This document shows, in pieces, positions 1 to 6,309 of a DNA stretch of 41,540 nucleotides (its first letter is position 1; every line of letters begins with the position of its first letter). This DNA comes from a virus. The translations under genes and the position numbers were made by a program. The notes beneath the pieces were generated by a model, which ran no database searches, was not told the origin of the DNA, and saw only the letters and a program-made list of their open reading frames with translations. Location: positions 1-41,540 of the IMG/VR virus record IMGVR_UViG_3300046003_006230. One strand, 5' to 3'.

Positions 1-1
1 C

Positions 2-307
2 TTGGTTATTGAAAGCAAGTTTTACAAAGAGTTTCCTTTTAGCAAACTGTTGAAAAATGAAAAAATACCTCTATTAGACGGCTGGATCAAACAACTGGAA
101 GAAAACATTACCAGCCAAGATTTCAGTGTGGTGGTATTCCGTATTAACAGACAAGGTAGTTTCGCTGTGTTCCATGAAAAGTGGCACGCACAACTGCAAA
201 TAGGCAATTATGCTAGGTATCAACATTATATTGTCACGGATTTCAATGACTTGTTCACTGTTAATCGCGATGTAATACGCAACATAGTGAAAACTCAACC
301 TTCATAA
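2..307 (+). CDS. Unknown protein, probably missing its N-terminus
   Basis: The frame is open from the first bases of the window, and its only near-edge start is a TTG at position 2. The true start is therefore probably outside. The visible 101 residues are a soluble, mixed-charge sequence rich in aromatic residues (FHEKWHAQ, YARYQHY), with no membrane segment and no motif I recognise. It is convergent with gene 46 and overlaps the last 13 bases of that gene, a tight packing typical of phage genomes. I cannot assign a function. Confidence 0.55.
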   Translation: MVIESKFYKEFPFSKLLKNEKIPLLDGWIKQLEENITSQDFSVVVFRINRQGSFAVFHEKWHAQLQIGNYARYQHYIVTDFNDLFTVNRDVIRNIVKTQPS

Positions 308-2067
308 CCCCATTCAAATCTTGAAAAGTTATCCTCTTTGATAACTGTAAGGACGTTACTGACTCGTGACACAAGTTCTTCTCGATGACTGACTAGAAAT
401 ACATTTTTGTTTCTGTCTCGACTATGGGCTTTGAGGATTTCCACACTTTTTTCCAAGCCCTGAGGATCCAGTCCTTGATCAAGTAACTCGTCAACAAAAA
501 TCAAGTTAATGGGTTGGTTGTTGTTTTCCCAAATGTCTCGAAAACTCCAGCTCAAGCTGAGAATTAAACGGGTGCGTTCGCCGCGGCTGAGTTGATCAAA
601 ATCCATTTCTGTTCCCAAGTGAGTAATTTCCACGCCAAGATCATTTTGAAACTTCACTTGGTGAGGTAGGCCCACACGGTTTAGATAATCTTGCAAACGT
701 GTATTGAGATAGGCAAGATTTTGATCAATAATCTTTTTGCGGATGAAACTTTCTTTGTTGGTAAGCAACTTCAACAAAAACTCTTGGTGTTCACGTTGAC
801 TATTGAGTTGATTCAGTATGTTGTGGTTTATAGGTTGCAGTGTGGCTGTCAAACTGTGTTGTTGATCAAGATAGGGATTGGTTTCCTGTTGCAGCCGTGA
901 CATTTCCTGCTGAAGGTTTTCCATGCTGTTGAGATGGCTCAAAGCTTGTTCAAGATTATTGTATAAAGTGTTGGGTATATCAAAACTACGTTCTGCTTGC
1001 GCTAGTTCCTGAATGTATTCTTGATGTTGTTTAACTTCTAGATTTAACGGTTGCAGTTGTTGATCCAACTGCAAAATCTGTTGCTCAAGATTACCCAGAA
1101 TTTCTTTGTGATTGTGATCACTTAGCCCTTGCTGACACATGGGGCATTGTGCGTCTAATACTTGACGATAGTTTGCCATGTTTTTGTCTAGCTGAGTTTG
1201 CAAGTTAGTTACAAGACGATTTTTTCCTGTAAGCAAACGCTGTTGCTCGTTCCGTGCAGACTTGAGCTTGTCAACATCTACTCGATCTCTATGTGCTTGT
1301 ATTTCAACTTCAATATCTAACTGGCTCATGCTGTCAAGAGCTTGTTGAATGTCATTTATTTTGTCTTGATGTTGAACTTGCCATTTTTCACTGCGAGTAT
1401 TGAGATCAGCAAGTGTGCGAGCAATCTTTTCATTGCTGGCTTCAATGGTTTTTATTTTGAAATCTTCTTGATCTTGTTGTATGCGTGTTTCTTTAATGCG
1501 TTCCTTTAGCGTTTCAGCCTTGGTGCTAAGCATGGTAATCATCAAGAGTTCTTCGATGATTTCCCGTTGCTTGCCTGCACCTTGACTTAAAAATGGCAGG
1601 GTGTAAGTGTTCAACGCCACAATGTTGCAGAACATAGTATGCGTCATGCCCAGCACAGCTTCCACTTGCTTTTGAGTCTCGCGGTTTTCACCTTGAGCTT
1701 CATCAGTATCAGGACTGTTGACCATTTGATCGTTAACAATAAATCTAAAGAAAGCTGGTTTACGGCCGCGTTCAATGCGATATGTTTGACCATCGCGACT
1801 GAACTCCAAACAAACGCTCATGTTTTTGCTGTTGATGCGATTGACCAAGTTGTCTTTTTTGATATTGCTTAGAGCTTGGCCGTACAGTGCATAGCTAATG
1901 GCATTTAACAGCGTGGTTTTTCCCACGCCATTACGGTTGCCTTGACCACCCATGTCAAGGTTTTCCCCTAACACCAAAGTAAATCCGCTGCGAGTTAAAT
2001 CCACTGTTTGTGGAACAGTACCAACACTAAGGAAGTTGCGTATTTCTACATTGTGATATTGCAGCAT
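295..2067 (-). CDS. 46: gp46-like recombination endonuclease subunit (Rad50/SbcC family ATPase)
   Basis: This is the ATPase subunit of the phage Mre11/Rad50-type complex, which resects DNA ends for recombination-dependent replication. The 590 residues show the expected order: Walker A around residues 43-52 (GNRNGVGKTT), a long Gln/Leu-rich coiled coil, a zinc-hook CPMC at 308-311, a second coiled-coil arm, the ABC signature LSRGE at about 493-497, Walker B LIFVDE at 522-527 and the H-loop VSH at about 559-561. The length is close to T4 gp46 (about 560). Its ATG overlaps the stop of gene 47 by one base (TAATG), so the two subunits are translationally coupled. All catalytic motifs are intact. 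Confidence 0.96.
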   Translation of the reverse strand: MLQYHNVEIRNFLSVGTVPQTVDLTRSGFTLVLGENLDMGGQGNRNGVGKTTLLNAISYALYGQALSNIKKDNLVNRINSKNMSVCLEFSRDGQTYRIERGRKPAFFRFIVNDQMVNSPDTDEAQGENRETQKQVEAVLGMTHTMFCNIVALNTYTLPFLSQGAGKQREIIEELLMITMLSTKAETLKERIKETRIQQDQEDFKIKTIEASNEKIARTLADLNTRSEKWQVQHQDKINDIQQALDSMSQLDIEVEIQAHRDRVDVDKLKSARNEQQRLLTGKNRLVTNLQTQLDKNMANYRQVLDAQCPMCQQGLSDHNHKEILGNLEQQILQLDQQLQPLNLEVKQHQEYIQELAQAERSFDIPNTLYNNLEQALSHLNSMENLQQEMSRLQQETNPYLDQQHSLTATLQPINHNILNQLNSQREHQEFLLKLLTNKESFIRKKIIDQNLAYLNTRLQDYLNRVGLPHQVKFQNDLGVEITHLGTEMDFDQLSRGERTRLILSLSWSFRDIWENNNQPINLIFVDELLDQGLDPQGLEKSVEILKAHSRDRNKNVFLVSHREELVSRVSNVLTVIKEDNFSRFEWGYEG

Positions 2068-3089
2068 TATAGACTCTGATAAATTTCCACTAGTTTTTTA
2101 CAGTCAATAGTTTTGCTTTCAATACTGTTTAAGTGACTGATAACAATAGTGTCAACACTTTGAAAGTCTATTGCTTCATCTTGAAGTTCTGCAACTTCAT
2201 TACTCACAGCGGTTTGAAACGCCAGTTCATTAACTGGCCAAGCTGCTTGTAATACTTCACGTAGGAAAGTCATGTCAAGATAGTCAGTGTCTTGAGGAAT
2301 TTGCACTCTTACGTGATTTTGTGGTTGCAAATGACGCTGAGGATCATAAAGAAGATCTTGCAGAGTTAACACACGGTATCGTGGAGCTTGTGGCCATGCA
2401 ACATAACGTGGCTCATGATTTTTTTGCCAAAACATCATGCCACGCTCATCATCCCAAACATCACTGTAGTTGTGGGGAAATGCATTACCAATATAATGCA
2501 CATTGCCTTGAACTTGACGTTTGTGAAAGTGACCACTGAAAACGTATTTTTGCTTGGCTAAATGATTGCCATTTAGGTGGCCATGGTCGGGCATTTCCAC
2601 CATGGCATTCATTTTGAACCTTGGCAGTTCAAAATGACCCCAAATATAGGGAACAGAAATATCAACAACCTTTTTCCATTCATCTCCCACCAGCCAGGGA
2701 ACAAAAGCATGGTCGCCCACTGTGGTGATTTTATCAATCAAGTGAATGTTATCAAATTCTTGAATGTAAGGTATGCTGTGTATTTCCAGTTTGTCACGGA
2801 AATATAAATCATGATTGCCAATGATAAAAAATACATCATCAAAAGCGGCACTAAGCAAGCGCAAGCCGGCAACACTGTAGTTCAGCGTGGAAATATTAAT
2901 GGCACTGCGTACATGATGCCAGTCGCCTAGAAACACACATGTTTTACAACCTTGTTTTTGAGCCTGTTCTATAAACCACAACAAAAACTGTTCGCATTGC
3001 ATGTTATGCTCGCGACTGTTGTTTTTCATTCCAAAATGCAGATCGGTGAAAGCTGCGATGTTATCAAGTTGGGGGGTGCGATTTGTCAT
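2067..3089 (-). CDS. 47: gp47-like recombination endonuclease subunit (Mre11/SbcD family)
   Basis: Nuclease partner of gp46; family members are Mn-dependent phosphoesterases that process double-strand ends. The metal-binding motifs are in order: D16-x-H18 (TDLHFG), GDWHH at 55-59, GNHD at 91-94, GHFE at 151-154 and SGHFHK at 185-190. The 340 residues match the family length. The ATG at 3089 has no Shine-Dalgarno sequence; instead a 7-bp hairpin (3090-3106) abuts it directly, which may affect how much is made. The frame is open a little further upstream, but I see no better start. It is followed by gene 46 with a one-base overlap, the same nuclease pairing as in T4. Confidence 0.96.
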   Translation of the reverse strand: MTNRTPQLDNIAAFTDLHFGMKNNSREHNMQCEQFLLWFIEQAQKQGCKTCVFLGDWHHVRSAINISTLNYSVAGLRLLSAAFDDVFFIIGNHDLYFRDKLEIHSIPYIQEFDNIHLIDKITTVGDHAFVPWLVGDEWKKVVDISVPYIWGHFELPRFKMNAMVEMPDHGHLNGNHLAKQKYVFSGHFHKRQVQGNVHYIGNAFPHNYSDVWDDERGMMFWQKNHEPRYVAWPQAPRYRVLTLQDLLYDPQRHLQPQNHVRVQIPQDTDYLDMTFLREVLQAAWPVNELAFQTAVSNEVAELQDEAIDFQSVDTIVISHLNSIESKTIDCKKLVEIYQSL

Positions 3090-3106
3090 AGCTACTGATA
3101 GTAGCT
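3090..3106 (-). other. Hairpin directly abutting the gene 47 start codon
   Basis: AGCTACT and AGTAGCT form perfect 7-bp arms with a 3-base loop. The hairpin ends at the base before the gene 47 ATG, where a ribosome-binding site would normally sit. It has no U-tract, so it does not look like a terminator. A role in translation is inference. Confidence 0.45.
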
Positions 3107-3139
3107 TAGACAGACATGATAATCAAACTTATGTAACAG

Positions 3140-3178
3140 CTATTCCTGAATATGTGAACACCAATCGCCCAAACTCAT
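3140..3178 (-). CDS. Possible 12-codon leader ORF upstream of gene 47
   Basis: An AAGGAG Shine-Dalgarno lies 6 bases before an ATG that opens a 12-residue ORF (MSLGDWCSHIQE) in the gap between genes 55 and 47. It has the best ribosome-binding site in this gap, while gene 47 has none. It could be a leader peptide or a relic of a deleted gene. A second frame over the same bases is also open for about 24 codons but lacks an ATG. Expression is unproven. Confidence 0.2.
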   Translation of the reverse strand: MSLGDWCSHIQE

Positions 3179-3195
3179 ATTTGTCTCCTTGACCG

Positions 3196-4992
3196 TTAAT
3201 CAGTTTTTTGTGCTATTTCGTTTTCTGTTTGTCTTGTGTAGCTGGGAGTAGATCCGTGCATTATTAACAAGTCATCACGAATGTTTTGGTTTCGTTTTTC
3301 AGTATTTAGTATTCGAGTAAATGAATTCTGCACTGCGGACGTATAATATGCAAATGGATTTTCACTGCGACTTTCGTCAAACTGTAGTCCTATCTGACTT
3401 AGCTGCAACAAAGCTTGTCCTTGCATTTCTTCATTATATGTATTGCCAGTTAGATAAACTTTTCCATTACGTCGTGCCACAAAGCAACCATATTCTGTTT
3501 CTGGACACCATACTTGTCCCTGGTAATATGTTGTTGGTTCGTTAGGATGCATGGCTTTACCACGTCCAGGATGACTTCTACCATTCCGTTTGCCGCCATG
3601 TAAGTTTAAACAAGCCCCGGTTGTGTTATTAGCTCGATTACTGAAAACATTTGTGGTAATACATTCTGTTTCTTTACCAAAACTTACATGAGTATGTTTA
3701 TGACTATTTGTTTTCTTACCTAATAAAGTGCAAAGAGCTTGAAACATGTCTGTTCGTCCTTGATCTTTTTGCACCCAGCTAACACTGGTTTTGCGATTCC
3801 ATCCATCACCGGCAATTAATGTTTGCAACAGCAGTTCACGTTGATCATTAGTAAGTTCCAGAATAAAACTCATAGGGATGTTTTTATTAGGGAATAAGTT
3901 TTCCAAAGTTTTACTATCTGACTTCCAAATTCTAAAGCAAATGTTATTTTTGCGCAGGTTTTCAGTGAAAGTAAAGTTTTGAGTTTCCAGGGCTTTACGG
4001 ATTTTATCAGCGTTGGCTCCGGGATTTTGATAGATAGCAATGCTTTTTATATTGCCTTGCCTATCATAATCATAGCAGCCTTCTGTTATTATCCAGCCCG
4101 CTAATTCTACCAAAGAATCTGCATATTGGCTTACATCATTTCCTTTTTCAGCATTGCCCATGACAACTATTTTATCATTTTCACAAATTTGTTCAATAGG
4201 TATTAAGCCACGAGCAGTAACTATTTTATGATTAGGTGTAATCAAACTATCAATGCTCCGACAAGTTACTTTGTGCATCAGACCATCAAAATCACCTCGG
4301 TAAATAGATTTGATTTTGCTCCACTTGAGATCTCCTGTTTCGTAACTTAAAATAATATCCGTTTCGTTAATTTCATTAGTGTTTAACCAACCCCTTTGAG
4401 TTAGAGCTTGAGTCTGATCATCAACGCAATAGCCCCTCCAGTTGCCTTTTTTACTGTATTTTTCCACAAGTTTCATAAACATCATGGCAAGCTTGGGTGT
4501 AATGTAACCATGGTTATTACAAAACTCTCCGTTTTGTAAACCACCACGCCAGTGACTTTTGCCCACACATACCCAACAGTCATTTGTCCAAATAAAATGT
4601 TGGAAAGCTGGAAAGTTTATTTTAATATGGCGTTCTGCAACAGTTTTTCCAATTTCGTGTTTGATGGGATGAGGTGGAATGTGATCGTAAGTCATTAATC
4701 TAACCACAACCTGTTCAATATCCAAGCTGTCAGGATCTACTCGATATACAGGATTTTTTTCACCACGAGCTTGCGCTTCTTTACGTAAACGTTGTGATTG
4801 CAGTTCAGCTTTGCGTATTTTAGCTTGCTCAAGAGTTTCAAGATTTATCAAGTTTAAATCTTGAGTTATTATATCAAAACTGCTGTAAATATTTTCCAAG
4901 TAGCTGCAATAGGTATTTTTGCTAGCGTGGATTTGTTCTAAGAGTTCACGGTTCGTTAAGTATTTGATTTTAATTGCAGCGGTTATAGTCAA
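3196..4992 (-). CDS. 55: gp55-like late-transcription sigma factor interrupted by an intein
   Basis: gp55 binds host RNA polymerase and recognises the phage late promoter TATAAATA. The extein halves are residues 1-188 and 518-598, which would join to a 269-residue protein. The C-terminal half (TYNEEMQGQALLQLSQ..., QFDESRSENPFAYYT, NTEKRNQNIRDDLL) is the conserved sigma region-2-like core of gp55 proteins from cyanophage-type T4-like phages. The N-terminal half has a possible metal site, C139-x2-C142-x15-C158-x2-H161. An intein of 329 residues sits between Y188 and T518, inside that core, so activity should need splicing. The start is a TTG at 4992, chosen because GGAG lies 7 bases upstream. 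A consensus sigma-70 promoter sits just upstream, as expected for a gene needed before late transcription. Confidence 0.93.
   Translation of the reverse strand: MTITAAIKIKYLTNRELLEQIHASKNTYCSYLENIYSSFDIITQDLNLINLETLEQAKIRKAELQSQRLRKEAQARGEKNPVYRVDPDSLDIEQVVVRLMTYDHIPPHPIKHEIGKTVAERHIKINFPAFQHFIWTNDCWVCVGKSHWRGGLQNGEFCNNHGYITPKLAMMFMKLVEKYSKKGNWRGYCVDDQTQALTQRGWLNTNEINETDIILSYETGDLKWSKIKSIYRGDFDGLMHKVTCRSIDSLITPNHKIVTARGLIPIEQICENDKIVVMGNAEKGNDVSQYADSLVELAGWIITEGCYDYDRQGNIKSIAIYQNPGANADKIRKALETQNFTFTENLRKNNICFRIWKSDSKTLENLFPNKNIPMSFILELTNDQRELLLQTLIAGDGWNRKTSVSWVQKDQGRTDMFQALCTLLGKKTNSHKHTHVSFGKETECITTNVFSNRANNTTGACLNLHGGKRNGRSHPGRGKAMHPNEPTTYYQGQVWCPETEYGCFVARRNGKVYLTGNTYNEEMQGQALLQLSQIGLQFDESRSENPFAYYTSAVQNSFTRILNTEKRNQNIRDDLLIMHGSTPSYTRQTENEIAQKTD
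3442..4428 (-). mobile_element. Intein with LAGLIDADG homing endonuclease inside gp55
   Basis: The 329-residue insert begins with Cys (CVDDQTQALTQRGW, block A) and ends VYLTGN, followed by Thr as the +1 nucleophile. Block B is visible as SLITPNHKIVT. The endonuclease core has two dodecapeptide motifs, LAGWIITEG and LLQTLIAGDG, each with its acidic metal ligand, so it looks intact. The residue before the terminal Asn is Gly instead of the usual His; some natural inteins tolerate this. Removing the insert restores a continuous conserved sequence (NWRGY joined to TYNEEM), which fixes both borders. It is in frame with no stop, so protein splicing, not a split gene, explains it. Confidence 0.93.
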
Positions 4993-5015
4993 TATTTGTC
5001 TCCAAAATCATCAAG

Positions 5016-5044
5016 ATTATAAACCCGGTATTTGTCAGTGTCAA
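5016..5044 (-). promoter_or_regulatory. Perfect-consensus sigma-70 promoter for gene 55
   Basis: On the minus strand TTGACA (5039-5044) and TATAAT (5016-5021) are separated by exactly 17 bases. Transcription should begin near 5008, leaving a leader of about 16 bases with GGAG before the TTG start of gene 55. This is an early-type promoter read by unmodified host polymerase. Confidence 0.82.
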
Positions 5045-5062
5045 AATCCCGGTTTTTCGTGC

Positions 5063-5070
5063 TATAAATA
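5063..5070 (+). promoter_or_regulatory. T4-type late promoter for the gp48-gp5 baseplate operon
   Basis: TATAAATA exactly matches the T4 late -10 element recognised by gp55. It lies 24 bases before the gp48 ATG, with GGAG at 5081-5084 between them. It is divergent from, and within about 20 bases of, the gene 55 promoter. Confidence 0.85.
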
Positions 5071-5094
5071 TAACAAACCTGGAGTCTTATATTT

Positions 5095-6003
5095 ATGGGC
5101 CTAAGAAAATCTTCAAATCAAGCATCTCCGGGGCCTACTCAAGCCCCAGATATACAGCCTGCAGATGCTCCTGATACGTTCGAATCAGATGTATTTAAAC
5201 CCTTTAATACTTATAGCGAACTAAGCGGGGCAGTTTTAGGCGCACGATTTGCTGAAAGAAGTGTTGGTCGTGAAACACAACGACAGCTAACAGTAACTCA
5301 AAATGCATTGCAGGGAATAGATCCCACTAAACTAGAGGATACCACAGCCAACAATGCGGTTTCTGGGCCTAGTGCAACTGATTTGCGTGCTCGTTTACGT
5401 GCTAAGCCCAACAGCGTAGCATATAAGTTATTATATGCAGATAATCCTTGGGTTAACTTACAAAACTATGGTGGAATGATTTGGCCATATACACCAAATA
5501 TTACATACAATCAAGATGTACAGTATGATAGTCTTAACGCTGTTCATACCAATCAAGAAATTTTAGCATATAGTAGAACCAGTGCCCCAACTATCACAGT
5601 ATCAGGTAGTTTCAGCAGTCAAACTCAGCTAGAAGCCCGATATAATTTAGCCTGCTTGCATTTTCTGCGCTTGATTACAAAAATGAGTTTTGGTGCTAGT
5701 GTAAATCCACAACGAGGAACTCCTCCACCTGTGTTATACTTTGATGCGCATGGTGGTGGTATGTTTTTAAACATTCCTGTAGTTGTGAAAAATTTCGCTA
5801 TTACACTGCCTAATGATCCTGACTATGTTACTGTGACTGCTAGTCCGCAGTCTAAGGTAACAAGGGTGCCTGCAATATTTGATATATCTGTTTCTTTAAC
5901 AGTGCAACATACCCCGCGCCAACTGAGAGAATGGAGTATTGAAAAGTTCCGCAGTGGTGGATATATAACCAGCGTTTCCATGAAAAAAGCAGGATGGATA
6001 TGA
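5095..6003 (+). CDS. 48: gp48-like baseplate tail-tube cap protein
   Basis: In T4, gp48 sits on the central baseplate hub and starts tail-tube polymerisation. This 302-residue protein has a low-complexity Pro/Gln-rich N-terminus (residues 1-40). A compact domain follows, with WVNLQNYGGMIWPYTPNI and a tube-like beta region containing SAPTITVSGSFSSQTQLEARY. It ends near the FRSGGYITSVSMKKAGW tail. The assignment rests on overall resemblance to cyanophage gp48 and on its place directly before gp53. It is the first gene after a late promoter, and its stop overlaps the start of gp53. gp54, a related hub protein, is the main alternative. Confidence 0.75.
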   Translation: MGLRKSSNQASPGPTQAPDIQPADAPDTFESDVFKPFNTYSELSGAVLGARFAERSVGRETQRQLTVTQNALQGIDPTKLEDTTANNAVSGPSATDLRARLRAKPNSVAYKLLYADNPWVNLQNYGGMIWPYTPNITYNQDVQYDSLNAVHTNQEILAYSRTSAPTITVSGSFSSQTQLEARYNLACLHFLRLITKMSFGASVNPQRGTPPPVLYFDAHGGGMFLNIPVVVKNFAITLPNDPDYVTVTASPQSKVTRVPAIFDISVSLTVQHTPRQLREWSIEKFRSGGYITSVSMKKAGWI

Positions 6004-6308
6004 TTAAATCTTTCTATAATAACAACAGCTATTACAAGCTAACACCACAAGTAAATCAATATGTCACGTATTTAGATTACTGGCAGCCTCCAGTTTTAAC
6101 TACAGGGGCTGACGACGCAGTTATTACTTTGCCTGAAAAATATAAACATCGTCCTGACTTATTAAGTTACGATGCATATGGAACTCCAAGATTGTGGTGG
6201 ATTTTCGCAGTTTACAACAGTGATACTTTACAGGATCCTATATATGACATGATACCTGGCGTACAGATCTATGTTCCCAGTAATCAAACTCTAGCAGGGT
6301 TATTGTAA
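6000..6308 (+). CDS. 53: gp53-like baseplate wedge protein
   Basis: gp53 is a small wedge component that joins neighbouring wedges around the hub. The 102 residues contain the typical core: SFYNNNSYYKLTPQV, then RPDLLSYDAYGTPRLWWIFAVYN, then a LysM-like end GVQIYVPSNQTLAGLL. I chose the ATG at 6000 because AGGA (5991-5994) is 5 bases upstream and the ATG overlaps the gp48 stop as ATGA. An in-frame ATG at 5994 would add two residues. It is followed one base later by the next structural gene, so all are probably on one late transcript. Confidence 0.88.
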   Translation: MIKSFYNNNSYYKLTPQVNQYVTYLDYWQPPVLTTGADDAVITLPEKYKHRPDLLSYDAYGTPRLWWIFAVYNSDTLQDPIYDMIPGVQIYVPSNQTLAGLL

Positions 6309-6309
6309 A

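Noticed and set aside
3196-4992. Gene 55 as a pseudogene broken by an insertion
   Set aside because: The insert is in frame, has intein splice-junction residues and intact endonuclease motifs, and its removal restores a perfect conserved junction.
5086-5094. A TATAAATA-like element (CATAAATA) on the minus strand just before gp48
   Set aside because: One mismatch at the first base, and it would point into gene 55, which has a perfect sigma-70 promoter; probably chance in AT-rich DNA.
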